NCBI GenBank assembly: GCA_958295785.1
Contig: OY282377.1
Location: 2,556,394 to 2,620,393, forward strand
DNA: 64,000 nucleotides
Reading direction: 5' to 3'
DNA from: an uncultured Latescibacterota bacterium
GTDB taxonomy: Bacteria; Latescibacterota; UBA2968
Part shown: positions 26,324-35,625 of the stretch, piece after piece
Position numbering within the stretch: position 1 is the first letter of the stretch
Layout: the number at the start of each line of letters is the position of its first letter
The notes under the pieces: generated by a model
The model's database searches: none
What the model was told of the DNA's origin: nothing
What the model saw: only the letters and a program-made list of their open reading frames with translations
Made by a program: the position numbers and the translations under genes

Positions 26324-29300
26324 CTAATCCGTGCCCACTTGCGTATCGCTCGTGGCGATCGTGGAATTAGACGAGCGGTAATAGCGCAGGGTCGTCGCGG
26401 CCGACCGTCCCGTACCCGAGTTGCGAACCGTCGCACGCAGGGTAAAGGATTGCCCGGTTGTCAGCGTGTTGTCACTGACCGAAGGCGATTGAACAATCAG
26501 ATCGGGACGACTACTGCCACCGCCACCACTACTGATAGACCCTGAAGTATCCAGCGCGATGCCATACGGCCTGTCCAATCCTGTGGTGACGAGGTCTTCG
26601 ACATTGCTGCCATTGAGGTTGGCACGCTGAATCTTAGCCGTGCCCTGGTCCACCCAATACATCTTGCCCCTGGCTATGTCCAGTGCGATGCCAACTGGCA
26701 CCGACAATCCTGTGGTGATGAGGTCTTCGACATTAGACCCATCGAGGTTGGCACGCTGAATCTTATCCGTGCCATAGTCCGTCCAGTACATCTTTCCGCG
26801 CCCCACATCCAGTGCGATGCTTTCTGGCTCCGTCAATCCTGTGGTGACGAGGTCTTCGACATTGCTACCATTGAGGTTGGCACGCTGAATCTTATCCGTG
26901 CCCTGGTCCACCCAATACATCTTGCCCCTGGCTATGTCCAGCGCGATGCCCCTTGGCTCCTCCAATCCTGTGGTGATGAGGTCTTCGACATTGGAGCCAT
27001 CGAGGTTGGCACGCTGAATCTTATCCGTCCACCTGTCCGTCCAGTACATCTTTCCGCGCCCCACATCCAGCGCGATGTCTTGTGGGTCCGACACTCCTGT
27101 GGTGATGAGGTCTTCGACATTGGAGCCATCGAGGTTGGCACGCTGAATCTTAGACGTGAAAATGCCCAACCAGTACATCTTTCCGCGTCCCACATCCAGC
27201 GCGATGCCAGTTGGCCCCCACGCTGTGGCGAGGTCTTCGATGTTGCTGCCGTCGAGGTTGGCGCGTTGAATCTTTTCCGTGCTCCAGTCCGTCCAGTACA
27301 TCTTCGGCGGGACGCCGCCACCGCTACCACCACTGCTATTAAAAAGCACGCTAACTTCTCTGGCCTGAAGGGCCGGAATATGTGTCCTGCGCGATGTGGC
27401 ACTCAGCGGGTTGTTGTAAAGAAACAGCCTTTCCAGACTGGTCAATCCCGATAGCACAGATATATCTGAAATTTGGTTGTTGTGAAGATACAGCCTTTCC
27501 AGACTGGTCAATCCGGATAGCGCAGATATATCCGAGATGCTGTTGTTGTGAAGATCCAGCCATTCCAGACTGGTCAATCCGGATAGCGCAGATATATCCG
27601 AGATGCTGGTGTTGGAAAGATACAGCGATTCCAGACGGGTCAATCCGGATAGCGCAGATATATTCGAGATGCTGTTGTTGAAAAGAGACAGCGATTCCAG
27701 ACGGGTCAATCCGGATAGCACAGATATATCCGAGATGCTGTTGTTGGAAAGCCACAGCGATTCCAGACTGGTCAATCCGGATAGCACAGATATATCCGAG
27801 ATGCTGTTGTTGGAAAGCCACAGCGATTCCAGACGGGTCAATCCGGATAGCACAGATATATCCGAGATGCTGTTGTTGGAAAGCCACAGCGATTCCAGAC
27901 GGGTCAATCCGGATAGCACAGATATATTCGAGATGCTGTTGTTGGAAAGCCACAGCGATTCCAGACGGGTCAATCCGGATAGCACAGATATATTCGAGAT
28001 GCTGTTGTTGTGAAGATGCAGCCTTTCCAGACTGGTCAATCCGGATAGCACAGATATATCCGAGATGCTGTTGGACCAAAGATACAGCGTTTCCAGACTG
28101 GTCAATCCGGATAGCACAGATATATCCGAGATGCTGTTGTCGGAAAGATACAGCGTTTCCAGACTGGTCAATCCGGATAGCACAGATATATCCGAGATGC
28201 TGTTGGACCAAAGAGACAGCGTTTCCAGACGGGTCAATCCGGATAGCGCAGATATATTCGAGATGCTGTTGTTGTAAAGATACAGCAGTTTCAGACTGGT
28301 CAATCCGGATAGCACAGATATATCCGAGATGCTGTTGTTGTAAAGATACAGCGTTTCCAGACTGGTCAATCCGGATAGCGCAGATATATTCGAGATGCTG
28401 TTGCGGGAAAGAGACAGCCATTCCAGACTGGTCAATCCGGATAGCGCAGATATATTCGAGATGCTGTTGTTGGAAAGAGACAGCGTTTCCAGACTGGTCA
28501 ATCCGGATAGCGCAGATATATTCGAGATGCTGGTGTTGTGAAGATCCAGCCATTTCAGACTGGTCAATCCGGATAGTGCAGATATATTCGAGATGCTGGT
28601 GTTGCGAAGCAACAGCGTTTCCAGACTGGTCAATCCGGATAGCGCAGATATATTCGAGATGCTGGTGTTGTAAAGATACAGCGTTTCCAGACTGGTCAAT
28701 CCGGATAGTGCAGATATATTCGAGATGCTGTTGGACCAAAGAGACAGCGTTTCCAGACTGGTCAATCCGGATAGCGCAGATATATCCGAGATGCTGTTGT
28801 GGGAAAGAGACAGCCAGTCCAGACGGGTCAATCCGGATAGTGCAGATATATTCGAGATGCTGTTGTGGGAAAGATCCAGATATGTTAGGCTGGTTGCGAA
28901 TTCAAGCCCGGTCAAATCGCTAATGCCTAAAGAGTCCGCATCAAAGCTGATCAAGGTCGCCATCTCCGATCTGGTGATCGGCGCGCCGGGTGCCTTGCCC
29001 AAACTGTCCGCAATCACAGCGCGCAGGTTGGCGTCTGAAATGTCAACGGCTATATTTCCGCCGCCAGGAGGCGATCCTAACCCGCCATAACTGCCGGCAA
29101 AACTCAGAAAATCCTGAAAGTCTATCGCGCCATCGCCATTCAAATCATACCTAACTTGGTATTTGCCATCCCCGCGGCTTGACCCATACTGCCCTGCAAA
29201 CGCCAAAAAGTCGGAAAAGCCAACTGTGCCATCACCATCAAAATCCGGCGTCCGGGCAGTCGTCGCATTAAATTCGATCCGGCTTGTCGTGGTGAGCAGG

Positions 29301-29950
29301 TCGCTCGATGACGAGCTTTCAGAAAGTGTCACCGACGCAATGCCAATGGAAAATTCCCTGCCCGTGACATTGGTCGCTGTGGTGAACTCTGCCCGTGCCA
29401 AAAAACCCGACGAACCCAAGTTGACCGGCGAAGTCGCCGCGAAGTCTGTGCCCGTTGAAGCTAGAAGTGGCAAGGCAAATGCGCTGTTCTCGGCTTTGAC
29501 AAAGGTCAGCACAGACGCATCAAAGTCAAAGCGGATTTGCATGCCGACCAAAGCGGTGGTCACGCCGGTTGCGAAAACTTCAATGGCAATTTTGGTGCCC
29601 TGTCCAGACACGGTGCCCGAAGTCACGCCATCATTTCGTTGATTGCCCGACCCGCCATTGGGAATCAAATCCAGCGACAGCCGCGCATTGGCATTGGGGC
29701 CTGCGGCAACTTTTGCGCGCTGTGCCATGTCATCCAAACGCTCTGCTTCTGCCTCGTCCTCGGCGAGCAGGCCGTGCAACCCCGCATCGTGCGCCTCGGC
29801 AATTTTCGCACGCAGGTCAGAACTCGGGGAAGATTCCCCAGTGGTCGCGCCCGCATTGGCATCGGGCTCAGCAACGGCCTGCCTGCCCACAAAGACCAGC
29901 ACGGTCAATGCGGTCATCAACAAGCCCATTGCCACAATCCGTTTACACAT
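26324..29950 (-). CDS. Secreted LRR protein 2 with cohesin/dockerin-like domains and YWTD beta-propeller (ends at amber codon)
   Basis: 1208 residues. Start at 29950 with AAAGGAGA. Signal peptide and N-terminal half (helical segment, cohesin-like domain, two dockerin-like EF-hands at about 235-290) match protein 1. Then 23 LRRs (about 350-850), and, unlike protein 1, six YWTD-type repeats (MYWTD...KIQRANLDGSNVEDL, about 880-1135) that should form a complete six-bladed LDL-receptor-type propeller, then a CARDB domain cut short by TAG at 26324-26326. The PPC domain of protein 1 is absent. Probably exported and involved in binding surfaces or partners; the cohesin/dockerin-like modules suggest assembly with other proteins. 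Confidence 0.85.
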   Translation of the reverse strand: MCKRIVAMGLLMTALTVLVFVGRQAVAEPDANAGATTGESSPSSDLRAKIAEAHDAGLHGLLAEDEAEAERLDDMAQRAKVAAGPNANARLSLDLIPNGGSGNQRNDGVTSGTVSGQGTKIAIEVFATGVTTALVGMQIRFDFDASVLTFVKAENSAFALPLLASTGTDFAATSPVNLGSSGFLARAEFTTATNVTGREFSIGIASVTLSESSSSSDLLTTTSRIEFNATTARTPDFDGDGTVGFSDFLAFAGQYGSSRGDGKYQVRYDLNGDGAIDFQDFLSFAGSYGGLGSPPGGGNIAVDISDANLRAVIADSLGKAPGAPITRSEMATLISFDADSLGISDLTGLEFATSLTYLDLSHNSISNISALSGLTRLDWLSLSHNSISDISALSGLTSLETLSLWSNSISNISALSGLTSLETLYLYNTSISNISALSGLTSLETLLLRNTSISNISALSGLTSLKWLDLHNTSISNISALSGLTSLETLSLSNNSISNISALSGLTSLEWLSLSRNSISNISALSGLTSLETLYLYNNSISDISVLSGLTSLKLLYLYNNSISNISALSGLTRLETLSLWSNSISDISVLSGLTSLETLYLSDNSISDISVLSGLTSLETLYLWSNSISDISVLSGLTSLERLHLHNNSISNISVLSGLTRLESLWLSNNSISNISVLSGLTRLESLWLSNNSISDISVLSGLTRLESLWLSNNSISDISVLSGLTSLESLWLSNNSISDISVLSGLTRLESLSLFNNSISNISALSGLTRLESLYLSNTSISDISALSGLTSLEWLDLHNNSISDISALSGLTSLERLYLHNNQISDISVLSGLTSLERLFLYNNPLSATSRRTHIPALQAREVSVLFNSSGGSGGGVPPKMYWTDWSTEKIQRANLDGSNIEDLATAWGPTGIALDVGRGKMYWLGIFTSKIQRANLDGSNVEDLITTGVSDPQDIALDVGRGKMYWTDRWTDKIQRANLDGSNVEDLITTGLEEPRGIALDIARGKMYWVDQGTDKIQRANLNGSNVEDLVTTGLTEPESIALDVGRGKMYWTDYGTDKIQRANLDGSNVEDLITTGLSVPVGIALDIARGKMYWVDQGTAKIQRANLNGSNVEDLVTTGLDRPYGIALDTSGSISSGGGGSSRPDLIVQSPSVSDNTLTTGQSFTLRATVRNSGTGRSAATTLRYYRSSNSTIATSDTQVGTD
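27405..28895. repeat. 66-bp tandem repeat array encoding LRRs of protein 2 (22 units plus one variant)
   Basis: Same 66-bp unit as in gene 1, again 22 LSGLT units plus one divergent first unit. The order of variant pieces differs from gene 1. Four neighbouring units at about 27740-28010 share the LExLWLSNNS form, showing local expansion. Confidence 0.97.
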
Positions 29951-30032
29951 AACTATCTCCTTTGCGTTGGGGATACAGGGGGCCATCTCACGAGTAGATG
30001 GATGTATTGACGAAAGGGAATATATAACCTGC

Positions 30033-30083
30033 GGAAAAAAACAAAACAAAAAAACCGAATGTCACAATACAGTGACACTCGGT
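30033..30083 (-). terminator. Terminator-like hairpin with T tract ahead of LRR gene 2
   Basis: Same 12-bp stem and T-rich tract as at 25757-25807, at the same distance from the start codon. The nearest upstream minus-strand gene ends 395 bases earlier, so here an attenuator role is as likely as simple termination. Just upstream, ACAGGCGGCCTGT is a second small dyad shared by both leaders. Confidence 0.7.
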
Positions 30084-30478
30084 TGATTTTCTGATAGACC
30101 GCCCAAATGCCACAGGCGGCCTGTTTGAAAATCCCGACAAAAAAATCGCCCATCCCAATGTGGCGATTCCTGCTCATCGCTAAACTCAACGGTCGGCCCG
30201 AGGGCTTTACAGACGGTGAACGTCTCATCGCGCAACCCGGCCCGACTGCGCCGACGCATTGATCCGCTCTTTGGCACCGCCACCAACGACGGACGGTACG
30301 CACATTGCACCCCAAAAGTGCTACGACAACAATTCATCTCGTCTTTGTGTCAATACACAGGTATGGGATGCTTCGTCAGCTTGTCGGCTACCTCAGCAGA
30401 ACAGCGTGTTTAAGCCCGATGCTTTACGGGTGGTCAGCGATCAGCCCGTCCAGCCATCTTGCCTTTCTTATGCCTGAT
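30084..30478. other. Intergenic region without a recognisable gene
   Basis: The first 90 bases repeat the upstream leader found before LRR gene 1 (25808-25900), marking the edge of the duplication. The rest has only short unconvincing frames, for example a plus-strand frame near 30160 beginning MWRFLLIAKLNGRPEG that stops after about 33 codons and could be a gene remnant. Promoters for LRR gene 2 should lie here. Confidence 0.6.
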
Positions 30479-31741
30479 TCATCTGCGGATGCCTTCCATT
30501 CGCGATCTCACTGGGGATTTTCGCGCTGTGTTGTACAAGCGGTCAAACGTTTTTGTGCCATCGTCTTCAATCACGTCGAGCGATGAGCCGGGTTCTGAAA
30601 TGGGCTGGGCATCTCGGGGATAGACGTGGTGCAAGTCCTGTTTTGTGCAGGCGTAGTAGGTCACTTCCCCGCTTTGGCGGCGGTACGCGTACAAGTGGCG
30701 CGGGGGATTGACCCATGTATCGTCTGTGGCGTATCGTTTTATCGCTGCGAGGTCAATGTCAACGCCGAGGCCCAGGGTTTCCGCGACGCGATAAAAGCCG
30801 CCGCGAACTTCGATTGCGGGTTTTACGAGTTGCGATTCCCATATATTCATGCAGGTAATGGCCGGCCATTTGGCTTGCGGAAGTACCGCGCCTAAGTGTG
30901 CGGCCCACGCGGTTGTGATGCCCGAGCCGACGAGTTGCAGCCAGAAGGGCTTGTTCCACTGCTCGCAAACAGCGGCTTGTTTGAGGATGTGCGCCGCGCC
31001 TGCACAAATGACAAAGCCATCGGCAACATCTTCTCTGAGGGTCGTTTCAATGGGCGGGTTGTTGTAGTGCATGGCAATGGGCCGGGCGATCAGATTTCTG
31101 ATTTGCTTGTTGCCCGCTACATCGCTTTGCGGAATCGGCGTTTCGATCATCGCCACTTCGGGATAGGCTTCCAACTCGCGCAGGTGCGGAATGGCATTGG
31201 CCGAGTTGTCCAGCGTGCCGTTGTAGTCGAGGTCGAGGTGAAAGCCGGGGGGAACTGCGTCTCGAACGGCTCGAATGCCCGCGTGCAGGTCAAACCACGG
31301 GCGGGCTTTGAGTTTCGCGCTGGTATATCCGGCCTGCACGGCCTGCCGGCATTCCTCTGCCCATCCCATCGGCGGCATGTCCATGTTCCACCACGAAATG
31401 GGGCAGCAGTCGCGCACTTTTGTGCCGAGCAACCGGTAGATGGGCACGCCTTGCGCCCTTGCAACCGCGTCGAACAAAGCCATCTGCACGCCCGCGCCCA
31501 CGCTGTCATCCCACATCAATTCCGCGGCGGGACGCCCGACAATTCTGTCTTCAATATCGGGCGGCACTTTTGCCCAAGTGTAGTTGGGCATGGTTTCGCC
31601 CCATCCCTCAACGCCATTTTCGAGCGCGATGTGGCAAAGCTCATGGATGCGCCAATGGGGCAACCAATAGCCGAGGTGTTGCTGGCTGTGTTCGGTAAAG
31701 GGCACGTCGAGAGAGATGCGTTCAACGGTTTTGATTTTCAT
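30479..31741 (-). CDS. Enolase-superfamily (mandelate racemase/muconate-lactonizing-like) enzyme
   Basis: 420 residues. Two-domain fold: an N-terminal capping domain beginning MKIKTVERISLDVPFTEHS and a barrel with SAKLKARPW (catalytic Lys-x-Lys), HLDLDYNGT (metal Asp), and MIETPIPQ (metal Glu). It likely abstracts a proton next to a carboxylate, as in acid-sugar dehydratases or racemases; the exact substrate is unknown. The start ATG sits at the edge of a short, AT-rich intergenic spacer. It faces a glutamine-synthetase-like gene divergently, 151 bases apart. Confidence 0.88.
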   Translation of the reverse strand: MKIKTVERISLDVPFTEHSQQHLGYWLPHWRIHELCHIALENGVEGWGETMPNYTWAKVPPDIEDRIVGRPAAELMWDDSVGAGVQMALFDAVARAQGVPIYRLLGTKVRDCCPISWWNMDMPPMGWAEECRQAVQAGYTSAKLKARPWFDLHAGIRAVRDAVPPGFHLDLDYNGTLDNSANAIPHLRELEAYPEVAMIETPIPQSDVAGNKQIRNLIARPIAMHYNNPPIETTLREDVADGFVICAGAAHILKQAAVCEQWNKPFWLQLVGSGITTAWAAHLGAVLPQAKWPAITCMNIWESQLVKPAIEVRGGFYRVAETLGLGVDIDLAAIKRYATDDTWVNPPRHLYAYRRQSGEVTYYACTKQDLHHVYPRDAQPISEPGSSLDVIEDDGTKTFDRLYNTARKSPVRSRMEGIRR

Positions 31742-31892
31742 ATTTCCCCCGCGAAAAGTTTAATCGCACAATAGGGCACATCGCGCAATCTGTCAAGCAC
31801 AACAAAAAAAAAGAAAACGTGAAAAAATCAAAAAGTTGGGTTATATTCAACCGCTATTCGCTTTCCTTTTCACTCAGCCCGCAGGAGTTTTT

Positions 31893-33266
31893 ATGACAAC
31901 CCCCGCGCCAGCCGGTATGCTCACCCTCGCACAACTCCGCGAACAAGTCGCGTCCGGCCACATCGACACGATCCTCGCCGTCTTTCCCGACTTGTATGGC
32001 CGCCTCATTGGCAAGCGCATCAACGCCGAGTTCTTCCTCGAGCAGACCGCCCCCCACGGCATGCACGCCTGCGACTACCTGCTCACCGTCGATATGGAAA
32101 TGGATGTTGTGGAGGGCTACAATTTCGCCAACTGGGAAAAGGGCTACGGCGACTTCCACTGCATCCCGGACATGAACACCCTCCGCCGCCTCACTTGGCT
32201 CGACCGCTCGGCCCTCATTTTTTGCGACCTCGCCCATGAAGCAACCCACCAATCCGTGGACCAGGCGCCGCGTTCCATGCTCAAAACACAACTCCGCCGA
32301 TTGGCCGACTTGGGCATGAGTGCCGTGGGCGGCTCTGAACTCGAATACTACTTGTTCAAGGATTCCTATGAGCGCGCCCACGCCAAACACTACGAAGACC
32401 TCGAACCCTTTGGGTGGTACATCGAGGATTACCACATCCTTCAAGGCACCCGCGAAGAGGGCATCAACGGGGCCGTGCGGCGGCACATGCACGCCAGCGG
32501 CATCCCCGTAGAATTTAGCAAGGGCGAATGGGGACCGGGCCAGCACGAACTCAACCTGCGCTGCGCCGAGGTCTTAGAAATGGCCGACCGCCACGCCCTG
32601 TACAAGCACGGCTTCAAAGAGATCGCCCTGAGCCAGGGCCTGTCCGTATCCTTTATGGCGAAGTGGCATGCGGACTTGGCCGGCTCCAGCATGCACTTGC
32701 ACCTGAGTTTGTGGGATGGGGAAGGCCGCAACGCCTTTGTCGGCGAGGCCGAGCACTCCGATACCTTCCGCCACTTTCTCGGCGGCTGGATGGCCCACGC
32801 CCGCGCTATCGCCCCCTTTTACGCCCCCTATCCCAACTCGTACAAGCGTTACGCATACCAGTCATGGGCGCCCACCCGCATCGCTTGGAGCTATGACAAT
32901 CGCACCGCGGGCTTCCGCATTGTGGGCCGCGGCCCTTCGCTGCGTATCGAATGCCGCCTGCCCGGCGCAGACGCCAACCCCTACCTGGCCTACGCCGCGA
33001 CCCTGGCCGCGGGCCTCGACGGCTTGGCGAACCAGATCGATCCCCCCGTCCCCTTCAGCGGCGATGTGTACCAGGCCGCCGAATTGCCCCGTGTACCGGC
33101 CAATCTGCGCGAGGCCACAGACGAATTGGAAGGCAGCACCATGTTGCGCCGCGCCTTTGGCGACGAGGTGATCGACCACTACGTCCACTTCTTCCGCACG
33201 GAACAGCGCAAATTCGACGAGGCCGTCACCACTTGGGAACGGGCGCGCTACTTTGAACGCGGGTAA
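31893..33266 (+). CDS. Glutamine synthetase family protein
   Basis: 457 residues from the ATG at 31893, which has AGGAG five bases upstream; an upstream in-frame ATG has no such site. Catalytic landmarks are present: GSELEYYLF, a GPGQHELNL segment, AGSSMHLHLSLWD, and RIVGRGPSLRIECRLPGADA with NPYLAYAATLAAGLDG. Length and sequence style resemble the GS-like ligases that amidate glutamate or gamma-glutamylate amines (PuuA-type) rather than the classic nitrogen-assimilating GlnA; the adenylylation loop of GlnA is not recognisable. It is followed 78 bases later by a Gfo/Idh gene on the same strand. Confidence 0.88.
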   Translation: MTTPAPAGMLTLAQLREQVASGHIDTILAVFPDLYGRLIGKRINAEFFLEQTAPHGMHACDYLLTVDMEMDVVEGYNFANWEKGYGDFHCIPDMNTLRRLTWLDRSALIFCDLAHEATHQSVDQAPRSMLKTQLRRLADLGMSAVGGSELEYYLFKDSYERAHAKHYEDLEPFGWYIEDYHILQGTREEGINGAVRRHMHASGIPVEFSKGEWGPGQHELNLRCAEVLEMADRHALYKHGFKEIALSQGLSVSFMAKWHADLAGSSMHLHLSLWDGEGRNAFVGEAEHSDTFRHFLGGWMAHARAIAPFYAPYPNSYKRYAYQSWAPTRIAWSYDNRTAGFRIVGRGPSLRIECRLPGADANPYLAYAATLAAGLDGLANQIDPPVPFSGDVYQAAELPRVPANLREATDELEGSTMLRRAFGDEVIDHYVHFFRTEQRKFDEAVTTWERARYFERG

Positions 33267-33344
33267 AAAGAAAATGTGGAAAGAAAAAACTTGGGTTATA
33301 TTGGGCGCGATACCATCGGATATTCACAATTTAAGGAGGCAGAT

Positions 33345-34334
33345 ATGGCAGTGCAGTGCATTCACATGGGCGTTGGCGGGCGGGGAAAATGGCCCGTGCA
33401 GATGTTCGCGGAGCGGGACGATGTGGCAAGTGTGGCCTTTGTCGATATTCACGAAGACAACATGAACGCCGCGATGGCGGTGTCGGGATTGCCCGAGTCG
33501 AAGTGTTTCAGAACGCTCGAGCAGGCCCTGAACAATGTGGCGGCGGATTGCGTGGTCCTCATCACCCCCCCAGACGCGCACGCGCCGATGATGTTGGAAG
33601 CAATCAAAGCCGGGAAGCACGTTCTGGTTGAAAAGCCATTTACGAAAACCCTATCGTCGGCCAAGCAGGTGGTTGCAGAAGCCGAGCGCGCGGGGGTCAA
33701 AGTGGGCGTGAGTCAAAATGCCAAATACAACGCGACCACAATGACGCTCGCCCGCCACCTGCGGGAAGAGACATACGGCAAGGCGAGTTTTGGGCTGTTC
33801 ACCAAAATGGGCTGGCGCAGCAAGGGCGTCCACCATTCGGGTCGCGACGATCATGCCTATTTGTGGGAGCGGGGCATTCACGACTTGGATACCACGCGCT
33901 ATATTTTTGGCGCGTTGCCCACGCGCATGTGGGCGCACAGTTTCAATCCGCCGTGGAGTCCGTACAAAGGCGGGGCCGGGGTTTCCGGGTGGATCGAATT
34001 TGACGGGGGCGCGACCGCGACTTATTTTGCGACTTTTGAACCGCACAAATCGGGCGGCGAGACCCGGGTGGATGTGGATGAAGGCACGCTGTCCATTGAA
34101 CGAGGCGAACTCATTTTGACGCGCCGCAAAGCCGATCCCGAAGTCTTGCCGTTGGATGCAGGCCCCACTTCGACAACCCTCATCGTGGATCAATTTCTCG
34201 CGTGGATAAATGGCGGTGACGAACCCGAATTTTCAGGGCGCAACAATCTGGTGACCGTGGCGATGGTCGAAGGCATGGGCATTTCCTCTGAATCCGGGCG
34301 GATCGTGTCGCTCAAAGAGTTGGTCAATGTGTGA
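33345..34334 (+). CDS. Gfo/Idh/MocA-family oxidoreductase
   Basis: 329 residues. The start at 33345 is fixed by a strong TTAAGGAGG ribosome-binding site. Rossmann motif HMGVGGRGKWP at the N-terminus, PPDAHAPMM and the catalytic lysine segment VEKPFTK near residue 100, then HSGRDDHAYLWERGIHDLD carrying the histidine and aspartate expected in the active site. The substrate is unknown; together with the enolase-family and GS-like genes it suggests breakdown of an amino or acid sugar. Confidence 0.9.
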   Translation: MAVQCIHMGVGGRGKWPVQMFAERDDVASVAFVDIHEDNMNAAMAVSGLPESKCFRTLEQALNNVAADCVVLITPPDAHAPMMLEAIKAGKHVLVEKPFTKTLSSAKQVVAEAERAGVKVGVSQNAKYNATTMTLARHLREETYGKASFGLFTKMGWRSKGVHHSGRDDHAYLWERGIHDLDTTRYIFGALPTRMWAHSFNPPWSPYKGGAGVSGWIEFDGGATATYFATFEPHKSGGETRVDVDEGTLSIERGELILTRRKADPEVLPLDAGPTSTTLIVDQFLAWINGGDEPEFSGRNNLVTVAMVEGMGISSESGRIVSLKELVNV

Positions 34335-34391
34335 GCACGCCCGCGTTGGCGAGGTGTAAAAATCGCATCTCGATATAGGACGCGAAGGAAT

Positions 34392-35462
34392 ATGAATTAT
34401 ATTGGAAGCAAGTATTCTCTGCTTTCCTTTCTCGAAGAGGGGATCACAAAAAACGCAGGTGCAGATTGTGAGGTATTCTGCGATGTGTTCGCGGGGACCG
34501 GCGTTGTCGGGTCTCATTTTAAGCAGAAGGGTTTCAACATTATCGCCAACGACATTCAGTACTACGCCTATTGCCTCAATCGCGCACTCGTGGGCATTAA
34601 CCGCATGCCCACATTTGCCGGCGTTCTAAATGATCTAAAACTTGCCCCGACAACACTGTTCCACAATGCCGTTGACATTGTATTGGACCATCTCAACACC
34701 TTGAAGGGAAAGCCCGGGTTCATCTATCGCAATTACTGCCCCGAAGGGACGGCGCGATCACAATTCAAAAGGCAGTACTTCTCCGATGAAAATGGCATGC
34801 GATGCGATGCCATCCGGATGCAAATAGAGGACTGGCGGCTGGCGGGCAAACTGACCGAGGACGAGTATTTTTACCTTTTGGCGAGCTTGATCGAGGCGAC
34901 AGATCGGGTTGCAAACACAGCTTCGGTCTATGGTGCATTTTTGAAGCAGGTAAAAAAAAGCGCGAGGAAACCCCTACATCTGGCGCGGCACGCCATTGTC
35001 GAGGGCGATGAGAATCACGAAATACACAATGCGAATGGGCAGCAGTTGGTCGAAAACCTATCTTGCGACGTGCTCTATATGGATCCTCCCTATAACCATC
35101 GCCAGTACTGTGCGAATTACCATGTGCTGGAGACCATTGCCCGGTACGATGCCCCAAACTTGAGAGGCGTAACCGGTCTGCGTCCAAATGACGATCAAAA
35201 ATCGGATTTCTGTATGAAGAAACGGGCCTTGCCCGCGCTTGAGAAGATGATCAAAAAGACATCCGCACGGTATGTATTCCTCAGCTATAACAGCGAGGGG
35301 ATTATGGGAAAGGATGAGATTTTACAGACGATGGGGCAATACGGGCAAGTGGATCTGCTAACGCGAGATTACCAGCGTTTTCGGGCGGATATAGACCGGG
35401 AGAATCGGATTTACAAATCTGATCGGGTGGAGGAATATCTGTTCTGCTCAAAAAAAGGGTGA
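34392..35462 (+). CDS. DNA adenine N6-methyltransferase, D12 class, orphan
   Basis: 356 residues. MNYIGSKYSLLSFLEEGI is the N-terminal signature of D12 methylases; DVFAGTGVVGSHF is SAM motif I and LYMDPPYNHRQY near residue 230 is the catalytic DPPY motif. The start has a GAAGGA ribosome-binding site. No endonuclease gene follows: the next feature is a truncated IS5-family element. It could be a solitary methylase, or the survivor of a restriction pair disrupted by that element. It is not closely similar to the D12 methylase at 5438-6577. Confidence 0.88.
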   Translation: MNYIGSKYSLLSFLEEGITKNAGADCEVFCDVFAGTGVVGSHFKQKGFNIIANDIQYYAYCLNRALVGINRMPTFAGVLNDLKLAPTTLFHNAVDIVLDHLNTLKGKPGFIYRNYCPEGTARSQFKRQYFSDENGMRCDAIRMQIEDWRLAGKLTEDEYFYLLASLIEATDRVANTASVYGAFLKQVKKSARKPLHLARHAIVEGDENHEIHNANGQQLVENLSCDVLYMDPPYNHRQYCANYHVLETIARYDAPNLRGVTGLRPNDDQKSDFCMKKRALPALEKMIKKTSARYVFLSYNSEGIMGKDEILQTMGQYGQVDLLTRDYQRFRADIDRENRIYKSDRVEEYLFCSKKG

Positions 35463-35625
35463 GATGCAGAGACCTTTTATCCAAAAGAGCACGTAAAACC
35501 CCGTTCCTTCTTAAAACCCTGTCCGTTAAGCGAGCCGCTTGAGCAAGAGAGGACTCATAGATAGGTGAATAAAGGCTTCACTGCTGCGGGTCAAGACTTC
35601 GTAATCCTTTTGACTTGATATCGGC

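Noticed and set aside
23085-28895. Diversity-generating retroelement acting on the LRRs
   Set aside because: No reverse transcriptase gene, template repeat or adenine-biased substitution pattern is visible in the window; unit recombination explains the data better.
23075-28923. Long open frames on the opposite strand and in other frames through the LRR arrays (for example 446 codons at 23075-24415 and 462 codons at 27351-28739)
   Set aside because: They arise because the 66-bp unit lacks stops in several frames; they have no ribosome-binding site and encode only the repeated shadow sequence.
30062-30337. Minus-strand frames upstream of LRR gene 2
   Set aside because: They translate the duplicated leader and hairpin sequence, and equivalent frames before LRR gene 1 are different.
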